Source: Carnegiea gigantea (taxonomy: Eukaryota > Streptophyta > Magnoliopsida > Caryophyllales > Cactaceae). From it: 64,000 nt of DNA. A model generated the notes under the pieces. That model was not told where the DNA came from. It was given only the letters and a program-made list of their open reading frames with translations, and did not search any database. Positions 36,237-45,850 of this stretch are shown here, in pieces; the first letter of the stretch is position 1; every line of letters starts with the position of its first letter. The stretch is from positions 1-64,000 of the forward strand of contig JAKOGI010000358.1 of the NCBI GenBank assembly GCA_029747015.1, written 5' to 3'. A program made the position numbers and the translations under genes.

Positions 36237-36342
36237 ACCATGCAGGCAGTAGCAACTAGCAAGTAGCAACTAGCAAGCAGCAATTTCAGCAAACCACGCA
36301 GGCAGTAGCAAGTAGCAACTAGCAAGCAGCAATTTCAGTAAA
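36237..36342. repeat. Tandem repeats upstream of the transposase
   Basis: Two copies of a roughly 50-bp unit containing CAGGCAGTAGCAA and AGCAAGCAGCAATTTCAG, built from smaller AGTAGCAACTAGCA repeats. They lie in the presumed promoter/5' region of the transposase. Confidence 0.8.
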
Positions 36343-36399
36343 CACTTAACAAACATATAAAAAAACTCCAAGAAGAGTCCATCAGTCATTCAGTCCAGT

Positions 36400-36945
36400 A
36401 GTCGACAACCGGTTTTACTTGGCCATGAGCAATAATTTTCACGGATCTGAAATTTACACAAATCAAGTTCTTCGAGCATGCCATTAACATTAATTTCCAT
36501 ACAATTGTTAACTGTAAGTAATTCACAATTTTACATAAACAACAAAGCTAAACTATTATACTCAGTTACTCACTACTACTTACTGTTCAGCCTGAGGAGA
36601 ATCCGGCGAGATTCGAGAGAGCACGAGCAGAACGGGCGACCATGACCAAGACTCGAGAAATGGTGACCAGAATCCAGCAACCAGGACTCGACCAAGAGCA
36701 AGACGGCGAAGACGTAACAGAGAAGGGAGAGAAAAACGGAGGCCGGTGGGTGACTGGGTCGTGTGTGTGGCTCTGCTGTGGTCACCGGTCAGTCCGGTGG
36801 CCGGTGGGATGACTGGCGATGACGACTCGGCGAGGACCAGAGGCTGTGGGCGACTGGGATCTGGGAAGTGGGAAGTTGCGAGAGCGCGAGAGCGGGAGGC
36901 CTGAGGCCAGACCCAGAGCTGCGAGACAGAGAAACAGAGATCTTT
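36400..36945 (-). promoter_or_regulatory. hAT 5' region, probable promoter/leader
   Basis: A GC-richer stretch (36570-36930) upstream of the transposase without a credible frame of its own. I infer that transcription starts in this region; no clear TATA box was identified. Confidence 0.4.
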
Positions 36946-37014
36946 AGTGACTTAGGGTTAGGGTTAGGGAGTTACTTAGGTAAAGGTCTGCTGCCAATTT
37001 ACCCCAAAAAAAAA

Positions 37015-37210
37015 AAAAACGGTTCGGTCGGTTAACCGCGGTTAACCGAAAAAGTCTATCCCCTAAACCGAAACCGAACCGTGAACCGGGGGAAAAATTC
37101 GGTTCGGTTAACCGAACCGAAAACTTCATAAAATTTCATCCGGTTAACCGGTTTTTCGGTTCGGTTTTTTCGATTTTTCGGTTCGGTTTTCGGTTTCGGT
37201 TTTTTTTGCT
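37015..37210. repeat. hAT subterminal repeat array, other end
   Basis: GGTTCGGTCGGTTAACCG and repeated CGGTTCGGTT motifs, the counterpart of 33041-33265. An A-tract (37004-37018) borders it. Confidence 0.8.
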
Positions 37211-37218
37211 CACCCCTA

Positions 37219-37908
37219 GCATGAGGTGCTATCTTCCATTGAAGAAGTGGGAATAGCAGCTGCTGCCTACAAAGTTAATGGATATTCAAATAAAAATATA
37301 GCTACCATAATTGTCCTAGGTTTCTTTGGAGAATTAATGATTTGGTGGGACAATTATCTCACCTTTGAGGAAAGACGAGCTATTCTCAATCACATTATAG
37401 GAGAAACGGAACATGGTGAACATCTCCAGGATGTGTATGAAAACCTAATTCATACCATCACTCTTCATTTCATTGGCAATCCTCAAGAAGGACAACCCGT
37501 AGCCAAAACTGTCTTTATCAACCAAAGTTGCCAACTCTCACTGATTACAGATGGTATAAAGATGTATTCTTTACCAATGTCTTAAAGAGAGAGGACGGCA
37601 TACAAAGCTTCTGGAAAGAGCAATTCATTGCAGGCCTACCAAAGTTATTTGAAGAACTAATTCTCTCAAAACTCAGACAACATTGTGGGACTGATGATAT
37701 CCCTTTCCGCAGTAAAAGATTCAAAAGAACAAATCAACCATCAAACATTTTGTCTCCGACTTCTAATCCCAAACCAACCCCTTCTATAAAGAAGACGGCA
37801 GGAAAATACAAATTGTTCGTTACAAATGCGGCAAACCAAGTCACGAAGCCTTCCAACGCAAAACATTGAAGAAGATTAATGAGTTATTCACTAATAACCT
37901 TGAGCTCA
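37219..37908 (+). pseudogene. Unit E: coat protein, part 3
   Basis: Resumes after the hAT element. Frames 37226-37585 (119 codons: IWWDNYLTFEERRAILNHI, HTITLHFIGNPQEG) and 37528-37869 (LTDYRWYKDVFFTNVLKRED, LPKLFEELILSKLRQHC) are in different phases, marking a 1-base loss near 37530. About 200 bp is deleted at 37709. The CCHC site (37819-37860) has lost its first and last Cys (Arg in each). It ends fused to RNase H at about 37909. Confidence 0.8.
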
Positions 37909-39306
37909 TTCCTCCTAGATTGATTCCAAATCAGCAAAAGATGTTTTACAAAAACATGTTAAGAATTTAGTTTCAAAATAAATTTTTACCCGATGGCAAG
38001 CTATTTTATCTTCCTTCGATTTTGAGACTGAATTTATCAAAGGAGAAAAAAATCCCTTACTAGATTTCCTTACAAGAAAATTTTCGCAAGAAAGGGATGA
38101 CAAAATTACTTACCAAACAGATTTCACGAAGAGCAAAAAGGGCAAAGGCAAAAGGTATACAAAAGGATGATGACTACAAAATCATTCCTACAAAAAACAC
38201 CTTTTTACCGCTAAACAGATTTCTCTCCATTATCTTATAAAACTGCTGTCACAAATTCTCTTGCAAATAATTCTTGTGACAATTACTTCGCTCGATAGAC
38301 TGAACATCTTTTTCTTACCAGCTACAAAATTGTCTCTATAAATCTTCTTATTCGAGATTTAGTCCAAAGAAACTTTATGACTCTCCTTACCTTTGCAACC
38401 ATCTACAAAAAGCCGGACAATTTTATAAACTCATTCTCATTGACACCTAGTCTGTTGATATTACTCATACCACAGATCAAGCCAATCCTTCTTACATTCT
38501 ATATTCAAAATTTATCATCAAAAATGTTATGAAGTTCCAACAATGCAAAGATCCTTTTCAAGTTAGATAATTCTCTGTTTCATTTGAACCAGCAACTTAC
38601 AATTATATTGACTACCACATGGCTTGGTTTAGAGCTTTCTTCCTTAAACCAGAAATTCGTTCACGACTTTTTAACTTTCACGACAATATTCACATTTCCC
38701 ATTTGGCTCTATCACTAGTGGACCATGTTTGGGTGTCCTCTTTCTCTCCTATGCTATGAAGCCAAGGATGGATGGGACTTCTGGTTGACAAACACCCTTG
38801 CTTATGATACCTATATGAAGGAAGTTCAATTTTTCAGAACTTTTAACATTGCCTGGATTTCTGACTGGGAATACAGATACCAAAATTATCTTCCTAACTC
38901 TTTTCCCCTATCAGCTGTCCAAATTTATAAGATCAAATGGTGGAATAAGTACAAATCCAAGCTCTGCGAAAAAGAAAATGTGGAGTATTTCTGCAAATCA
39001 AAAACCAAAAAATACACTCTCTATAAACTTCAAACCTTTGACAAACGAGAGGATTCTACACCTGGACTATCTACTCCTGCCAAGATGGAGGTCTATTCAT
39101 CCTTTAAAAAATCTCAGACTAAAGGTCTCACACAGAAACAGCGAGATATCCTTGAAGTACTCAAAGATGACCCTGCTATGCGACAAATTTTTCTACAAAA
39201 GTTTCTTGACAAAGACGACTCAAACAACGATTCAAATTCAATAGAGTTCGCTATAAAACCAAGAATATGTGATGTACAGGACCCTCAAGATCCTTATGAT
39301 CTATGA
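37909..39306 (+). pseudogene. Unit E: RNase H tail and long C-terminal module
   Basis: The RNase H tail (FDFETEFIKGE, about 38015) is followed by the best-preserved C-terminal end: a 193-codon frame, 38725-39306. It starts after the WFYHWW-type segment and runs AKDGWDFWLTNTLAYDTYMKEVQFF, FNIAWISDWEYRYQNYLP, DILEVLKDDPAMRQIF and ends RICDVQDPQDPYDL at TGA. A two-part character is visible: an aromatic N-terminal half and a charged, probably disordered Ser/Lys/Asp-rich tail. Function unknown. Confidence 0.75.
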
Positions 39307-39341
39307 AAAATAAAAAATAAAGACGAAAGAAAAGAGCCTGC

Positions 39342-39770
39342 AAAGGTCATGACCTTTGGCAAAAATTAGGGCCATTATCTTAACAAAAATCTTTCTTTTG
39401 CAGGTGAAGACAAAACAGTCGACAGACACTAGTTACTATAGTTTCCTGATAGTACACTAGTCATCTACAATACCTATAAATTACTATTCATGAATAGTTC
39501 TCGAGGATAAAATTTTCAAAAGAACTACTGAAAAGCTGCTACATTTTGACAAATGCAACCCAACTTTTGGAGTGTCACAAATGAAGACAATTTAGCATCA
39601 TTTCGCCTCTATTATTGACCTCCTTTCAGCTATATATAAGGCAGACATTTCATTTGGAAGAAGGCATCAAAAAATTACAGCAACAAAAAAGAGAAACCTT
39701 TTCTCTCTGCTCTTAGAATTTTCTTTGCCCTCTTCGTTTTACAAATCCCTATGCAAGTTTCAAATCAAAA
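39342..39770 (+). promoter_or_regulatory. Unit E/F: promoter region
   Basis: Perfect palindrome AAAGGTCATGACCTTT (39342-39357), acceptor-like TTTCTTTTGCAG (ends 39403), ACTA(G/T)T repeats (about 39428-39484) and TATATATAAGG (39631-39641). The leader is fused to CP at about 39771. Confidence 0.75.
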
Positions 39771-41073
39771 ATTTAAAAAAGGTTGATGAACAAGCCAATC
39801 ACACAAAAGCCATCCTTAATACTATTGTAGAACAGTTGAACCAACTTTCTGTAAAAATTGATTCCAAAAAAGAAGTGGCCAGCACAAGTGCAAAACCTTC
39901 TTCGTTTATAAAAAGTATTTCCAAACCATTTGTCAAATTAGATAGTACCCCGAAAGTAAACATTGAGTCTTTGTCCAAAGCGAAAATATCCTTTGTACCG
40001 TTTCTGAGCAAATCAAAGATCTTGACATATCTGCCAAAAATAAGGCTCTTAGCTGCCTTGACAAAACCTACCAACAAAATGACAGCACACTTTCCACAAC
40101 AGATGAAGAATCTGTTGCCAGTTGTAGTGACCAAGAAGAGGTCATAGCTACTATCCAAAAAATCTTTAGAGAAGAAGAAGAGCTCTCACTCTTAACAAAA
40201 TCAATAACTGGAGCAATGCTAGAAATAGGAATTACTATCCTAGACTTGCTCCCCCAGATATCCAATATGAAGACAGAGGCTAATTCACTGATAGAACTAT
40301 AATGGTCAACCTATCTGTGGCTGGATTGATGATAAATTAGCGCATGAGGTGCTATCTACCATTGAAGAAATTGAATAGCAGCTACTGCCTACAAAGTCAA
40401 TGGATATTTAAACAAAAATGTAGCTACGATAATTGTCCTAGGTTTCTTTGGATAATTAAAGAATTGGTGGGACAATTATCTCACCTGTGAGGAAAGGTTA
40501 GCTATTCTTAATCACACTACAGGAGAAATGGATGAACACCGTGAACAAATCTAAGATGCATATGAAACCCTAATTCATACAATCGCTCTTCATTTCATTG
40601 GCAATCCTGAAGAAGGGCAAGCCGCAGCCAAAACTGTCCTTATCAACCTAAGATGTCCACCTCTGTCTGATTACAGATAGTATAAAGATGTATTATTTAC
40701 TAATGTCCTAAAGAGAGAGGATGGCATGTAAAGCTTCTGGAAAGAGCAATTCATTGCAGGCCTACCAAAGTTGTTTGAAGAATGAATTCTCTCACAACTC
40801 AGATAACATTGTGGGATTGATGATATCCCCTTTCATCATCTTACATTTGGTATGATCTTTGGAGTTATCAAAAGCGAAGGGCTTATCCTTTGCAATGAAC
40901 TTAAAATTCAAGCAAAATATAGATCAGAAAATGCCTAATCCAAAACAAAAATGAGAACTTTCTGTCAAACATTTGGCATTTCAAAAATAGAAGCTTCTTC
41001 TTCCAAAGCTAAACGAGCAAAGAAAGTCGTTAGCAGAAGATTGAAAAGAATAAATCAACCTTCAAACATTTCG
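39771..41073 (+). pseudogene. Unit F: coat protein (MP missing)
   Basis: Same leader-to-CP junction as units C-E. Overlapping frames near 39725-40147 cover MNQLS-type and SKPFVKLDST segments. The core (about 40450-40800, NWWDNYL, YKDV) has several TAG/TGA stops, for instance at the RWYKDV position. The knuckle is gone because the sequence jumps at about 41073, from the Pro/Ser-rich CP tail into the C-terminal module. Confidence 0.75.
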
Positions 41074-41940
41074 CCTCGTTCTCATTGACCCCCAGTCTGC
41101 TGATATTACTCATACCATAGACAACACCCATCCTTCGTACATTCTGTATTCGAAATTTGTCATCGAAAATGTTATGAATTTCCAACAATGGAAAGATCCT
41201 TTTCAAGCTAGACAATTCTTTGTTCCATTTAAACTAGCAACCTGTAATTATATTGACTACTGCATGGCTTGGTTTAGAGCTTTCTTCCATTAACTAGAAA
41301 TTCATTCGTGGTCTTTTAACTTTCATGACGAAGCCCCATTCACATTTCCCATTTAGTTCTATCATTGGTGGACCATGTTTGGCTGTCCTCCCTCTGTCCT
41401 ACCCTATGAAACCAAGGATGGATGCGACTTCTAATTCACAAATACCCTTGCGTATGATACCTATACAAAAGATGTTAAATTTTTCAGAACGTTTAGCATT
41501 GCTTGGATTTTCTACTGGGAATAAAGATACCAAATTCCTAATTGTTTTCCCCTGTCAGTTGTCCAAATCTATAAGATGAAATGGTGGAATGAGTACAAAA
41601 TCAAGCTCTGCGAAAAAACAAATGTGGAGTACTTCTACAAAACAAAAACCAAAAAACCTTCACACCTTTGACAAACAAAAGGATTCTGCACTGGGACCAT
41701 CTGCTCTTGTCAAGATGGAGGTCTCTTTGTCCTTTACAAAATCTCGAACTAAATGTCTCACACAAAAATAGCGAGATATTCTTGAACTACCCAATGATAA
41801 CCCCCCTATGCGACAAATCTTTCTACAAAAGCTTCTTAACAAAGACGACTCAAACGACGATTCAAGTTAAGCACAGTCAGCTACAAAACCAAGAATTTGT
41901 GATCTACAGGACTCTTAAGTTCTTAATGATCTATGGCAAA
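41074..41940 (+). pseudogene. Unit F: long C-terminal module, 5'-truncated
   Basis: Begins in the IDPQSADITHT-type segment; PR, RT, RNase H and the first part of the module are all deleted. HDEAPFTFPI (about 41325), YRYQIP-type and charged tail fragments (41589-41771) follow with stops and shifts. Confidence 0.7.
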
Positions 41941-41964
41941 TAAAAAATAAAGACAATAGAAAAG

Positions 41965-42413
41965 AGCCCGTAAAGGTCTTGACCTTTTGCAAAAATATGG
42001 CCATTATCTTAAAGAAAATATTTCTTTTGCACGTGAAGACAAAACTAATGGCAGACACTATGTACTATAGTTCCCCGACAATACACTATTCATCTACAGT
42101 ACCAACAAATTAATATTCATGAGCAGTTCTCAAGGACAAAATTTTCAAAAGATCTATAGAGTAAAGCTGCTACCTTTTGACAAATGCAACCTAACTTTCA
42201 GCGCATGACAAATGAAGACAACTGAGCATCATTTTACCTCTGTTATTGAGGTCCTCTCGGCTCTATATAAGGTAGACATTTCATTTGAAAGAAGCCATCA
42301 GAAAATTATAGCCCGAAAAAAAAGAGAATCCTTCTCTCTCTCCTCTTAGATTTTTCTTTGCTCTCTTCATTTTACAAATTCCTGTATAAATTTCAAATTG
42401 ACAATTTGTAAGT
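41965..42413 (+). promoter_or_regulatory. Unit F: promoter and leader start
   Basis: AAAGGTCTTGACCTTT (about 41974-41989), ACTATT repeats (about 42057-42120) and TATATAAGG (42263-42271). Unlike units C-E the leader continues normally, through a splice-donor-like GTAAGT (42408-42413). Confidence 0.75.
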
Positions 42414-42427
42414 TTTTGTTATTACAA

Positions 42428-42700
42428 AAGTATCTGTAAGTTTTCTTAGTTTTCTTTTAAGTCCTTAATTTCTGTACGTTTTCTTTTGCGTGTTTTAAGC
42501 TTTTGTTTAATAAAGTTTTACGTTAATCTTTGTGTTTTCGTATTCTCCGATCCTGCTCCCCTCTAGTATCTGTAAGTTTTCTAAGGTTTCTTTTAAGTCC
42601 TTAATTTTTGCATGTTTTCTTTTGTGTGTTTTATGCTTTTGTTTAATAAAGTTTTATATTGTGCTCAGTGTTTTTCGAATTTTCCAATCCTGCTCCCCTC
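42428..42700 (+). terminator. Duplicated polyadenylation region
   Basis: A segment of about 135 bp from GTATCTGTAAGTTTTCT to CCTGCTCCCCTCTA is present twice in tandem (joint near 42566), giving AATAAA at 42509-42514 and again at 42645-42650. The joint falls in GTATC, shared with the primer site start. Confidence 0.8.
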
Positions 42701-42712
42701 TAGTATCAGAGC
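42701..42712 (+). other. Primer binding site, tRNA-Met type
   Basis: TAGTATCAGAGC, one mismatch from TGGTATCAGAGC, the Caulimoviridae minus-strand primer site for initiator tRNA-Met. It directly follows CTGCTCCCCTC. Confidence 0.85.
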
Positions 42713-42840
42713 CATTCATGTACATGCTTGTATATGATATTTGTTAGGCGTTGGTCAGTCGTTGGTCAGCCGTAAAGGCGTTGGTAAGCCTGTTCAGGTG
42801 GTCCTGGTGGTCCCGTCTTTAATCTGTTCTGCGTGTCTAG
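42713..42840 (+). other. Leader with GTTGGTCAG repeats
   Basis: GCGTTGGTCAGTCGTTGGTCAG and further GTTGGT(A/C)AG copies up to about 42790, then GTGGTCC twice. At 42841 the leader is joined to RT-end sequence instead of the polyprotein start. Confidence 0.7.
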
Positions 42841-43430
42841 ATGTTATTAAGGACAAGAAATAGTTGCAAAGATTTCTTGGTTGCCTTGATTACGTTCCTG
42901 ATTTTTTTCTGTAAACTTAGACAATTATGTGCCCCCGTGTAGAACACTTAGGAAAAACTCTGAACCCTGGTCTGATATACACACTGACATTGTTAGACAA
43001 ATTAAATAAAAGGTTAAGTCATTACCATGTTTAGGAATTCCTTATGCCTCTGCATTTGTGATAGTTGAGACAGATCCATCTGATAAAGGTTATGGGGGAA
43101 TCCTTAAACAACAGATGCATGATAAAGAACAATTAGTTAGATATCATTCTGGCATTTGGCTCTGTCCACAACAAAATTATTCTATGATCAAACGCGAAAT
43201 TTTATCTGTTGTTCTTTCCATTTCGAAATTCTAAGAAGATCTATTCTACAAAAAATTCCTTAAAAATAATTGCAAATCAGTAAAAGATGTCTTATAAAAA
43301 GAAGTTAAGAATTTAGTTTTAAAACAAATTTTTGCCTGATGGCAAGCTATTTTATCTTCCTTCGATTTTGAAATTGAATTTATCAAAAGAGAGAACAATT
43401 CCTCACCAGATTTCCTTACAAGAAAATTTT
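42841..43430 (+). pseudogene. Unit G: RT end and RNase H
   Basis: Starts at the segment equivalent to VIKDKK.LQRFLGCL of other units; MP, CP, PR and most of RT are missing. RNase H runs from VETDPSDKGYGG (about 43065, with Ala to Pro after the Asp) to FEIEFIKRENN (43332-43400). Stops at several Gln positions. Confidence 0.75.
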
Positions 43431-44655
43431 TGCAAGAAAGGGATGACAGAATTACTTATTATGCAAATTTCACGACGAGCACAAAGGACAAAGGTAAAGG
43501 TATACAAAAGGCGGATGACTACAAAATCATTCCTACAAAATCATCCCTATAAAAAGGACCTTTTTACCACCAATAGATTTCCCTCCATTATCTTATAAAA
43601 CTGCTGTCACTAATTCTCCAATAAACATTCATGTGACAATTACTTCGCCTAATATACTGAACACCGCTTTCTTATTAGCTATAAAATTGCCCCTATAAAT
43701 CTTCTTATTCGAGATTTAATCCAAAGAAACATTGATGACTCTCCTTACCTTTGTGACCATCCACAAAAAACCAGATAATTTTATGAACTCATTCTCATTG
43801 ACACCTGGTATGTTGATATTACTCATACCACAGACAACGCCAATCCTTTTTACATTATGTATTCAAAATGTATCATAAAAATGTTATGAATTTCCAACAA
43901 TGGAAAGATCCCTTTCAGGCTGGATAATTCTTTATTCCATTTGAACCAGCAACTTACAATTATATTGACTACTGCATGGCCTGGTTTAGAGCTTTCTTCC
44001 ATAAACTAGAAATTCATTCATGGTTTTTTAACTTTCATGACAAAGCCCCATTCACATTTCCCATTTGGTTCTATCATTGGTGGACCATGTTAAGTTGTAT
44101 TCCTTCTATCCTACCTTGTGAAGCCAAGGATGGATGGGATTTCTACATCACAAATGCCCTAGCCTATGATGCCTATGCAAAAGAAGTTCAATTTTTCAGA
44201 GCCTTTAACATTGCTTGGATTTTCTGCTAGGAATACAGATACCAAAATTATCTTCCTAACTGTTTTCCCCCGTCAGTTGTCCAAATCTATAAGATCAGAT
44301 GGCAGAATGAGTATAAAACCAAGCTCTGCGGAAAGGAAAATGTGGAGTATTTTTGTAAAATAGAAACCAAAAGATACACTCTCAACAACCTTCACACCTT
44401 TAACAAACAAAAGGATTCTGCACTTTGACCATGTGCTCCTGCCAAGACGGAGGTCTGTTCATCCTCTACAAAATCTTAGACTAAAGGTCTTACACAAACA
44501 CAGTGAGATATCCTCGAAGTACTCAAGGATAACCCCGCTATCCGACAAATCTTTCTACAAAAGCTTCTCGACAAAGATGACCCAAATGATGATTCAAGTT
44601 CAGTAGAGTGAGCTACAAAACCAAGGATTTGTGATCTACAAGACTCTCAAGATCC
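43431..44655 (+). pseudogene. Unit G: long C-terminal module
   Basis: Near full-length copy of the module. The clearest frame is 43976-44230 (MAWFRAFFHKLEIHSWFF, WFYHWWTM, AKDGWDFYITNALAYD), then a stop and shift, then KLCGKENVEYFCKIETK. The charged tail ends near 44650, where a short deletion removes the palindrome region. Confidence 0.75.
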
Positions 44656-44659
44656 TTAA

Positions 44660-45059
44660 CAAAAATGTTTCTTTCGCAGGTGAAGGCAAAACTTATCGGC
44701 GGACACTATTTACTTTTGTTCCCTGACAATACACTATTCATCTAAAGTGCCTAAAAATTACTATTCATGAACAGTTCTCTAGGACAAAATTTTCAAAAGA
44801 TCTATAGAGTAAAGCGACTATGTTTTGTCAATTGCAACCCTACTTTCGGTGCATGACAAAAGAAGACAATTGAGCATCAGTTCGCCTCTATTATTGAGCT
44901 CTTCTCAGCTCTATATAAGGTAGACATTTCATATGAAAGAAGGCATCAGAAAATTACAGCAACAAAAAAGAGAAACCTTATCTCTCTCCTCTTAGAATTT
45001 TCTTTGCTCTCTTCATTTTACAAATTCATATGCAAGTTTCAAATCGACAATTTGTAAGT
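44660..45059 (+). promoter_or_regulatory. Unit G: promoter and leader start
   Basis: Lacks the palindrome. Acceptor-like TTTCTTTCGCAG (ends about 44680), ACTATT repeats (about 44706-44763), TATATAAGG (44912-44920) and GTAAGT donor (45054-45059). Confidence 0.7.
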
Positions 45060-45075
45060 TATTATAATTACGAAA

Positions 45076-45346
45076 GTGTCTGTAGGTTTTCTTAGTTTTC
45101 TTTTAAGTCCTTAATTTCTATATGTTTTCTTTTGTGGGTTTTAAGCTTTTCTCTAATAAAGTTTCAGATTACTCTCAGTGTTTTCGTATTTTTCGATCCT
45201 GCTCCCCTCTACTATCTGTAAGTTTTCTTAGTTTTCTTTTAAGTCCTTAATTTCTTTACGTTTGCTTTTGTGTGTTTTGAGCTTTTGTTTAATAAATTTT
45301 TATATTACTCTCAGTGTTTTTCGTATTCTCCGATCCTACTCCCCTC
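45076..45346 (+). terminator. Duplicated polyadenylation region
   Basis: Same duplication as at 42428-42700: AATAAA at 45155-45160 and 45291-45296, joint near 45212 within CTCCCCTCTACTATCTGTAAG. Sharing the joint implies a common ancestor with the region before unit G. Confidence 0.8.
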
Positions 45347-45358
45347 TGGTATCAAAGA
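45347..45358 (+). other. Primer binding site, tRNA-Met type
   Basis: TGGTATCAAAGA; the first eight bases match the tRNA-Met site, with two later mismatches against TGGTATCAGAGC. Confidence 0.75.
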
Positions 45359-45466
45359 CATTCATGTGCATGTCTGTGTATGATATTTGTTAGGCGTTGG
45401 TCAGGCATTGGTAAGCCTGTTGAGGTGGTCCTAGTGGTCCCATCTTTAATTTATTCTACGTGTCCA
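45359..45466 (+). other. Unit H: leader
   Basis: GTTGGTCAGGCATTGGTAAG repeats and GTGGTCC motifs. It ends CGTGTCCAGA, then jumps into MP sequence about 150 bp past the normal start codon. Confidence 0.65.
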
Positions 45467-45850
45467 GACACACTAAAACAATTTACAAAATTGGTATATT
45501 TAGCTTTCAAACTGGCTTTTCAATCAAAACTCATGAACAAATTGTTAGTTTATAAAATGGATTACAAACTATTTGTTTAATCAAACCTAAAGTAATTCAG
45601 ACACATTGAAAATGACAAATTCCATTTTATGCATGTTGGATTAGTATAAGTCGCTATTAAATCTTTTATAAGAAACCATTTTACTTCAAATTGAGGATGA
45701 TAAACCTCAAGTTTTTACTCCAAAACTTCTCAAATGGGATGAAGTAACAATTCCATAAGTTATTGAGCTAGAAGACGCCCAATCTACTTCTCATGACAAA
45801 GCTAAACAAATGAATGATATTGAGCAAGTCACAGAGGAACCTGATGGCCG
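45467..45850 (+). pseudogene. Unit H: movement protein, start and centre deleted
   Basis: Enters MP at the segment IYKIGIF-like sequence of other units, so the ATG is lost. At about 45672 it skips roughly 320 bp, removing ALRDK and the central 30K core. The remaining C-terminal stretch (QIEDDKPQVFTPKLLKWDE) continues to the CP. A broken fragment only. Confidence 0.7.

Larger units (their letters stand above)
33021..37218 (-). mobile_element. hAT transposon
   Basis: Termini TAGGGGTGCTCAAAA and TTTTTTGCTCACCCCTA form an inverted repeat with a perfect outer TAGGGGTG, and the 8-bp GCATGAGG (33013-33020 and 37219-37226) flanks it exactly, as hAT elements produce. A transposase gene lies on the minus strand. 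The subterminal 150-250 bp at each end are packed with GGTTAACCG and GGTTCGGTT motifs. Removing it restores CP sequence of unit E. It looks younger than the EPRV units: one visible frameshift only. Confidence 0.95.

Noticed and set aside
36952..36969. TTAGGG x3, telomere-like
   Set aside because: Only three units, inside the hAT element, and the usual plant telomere repeat is TTTAGGG; probably a short promoter motif or chance.
42428..45346. CRISPR-like repeat array
   Set aside because: The repeats are duplicated leader segments of plant EPRVs, not short repeats with unique spacers.
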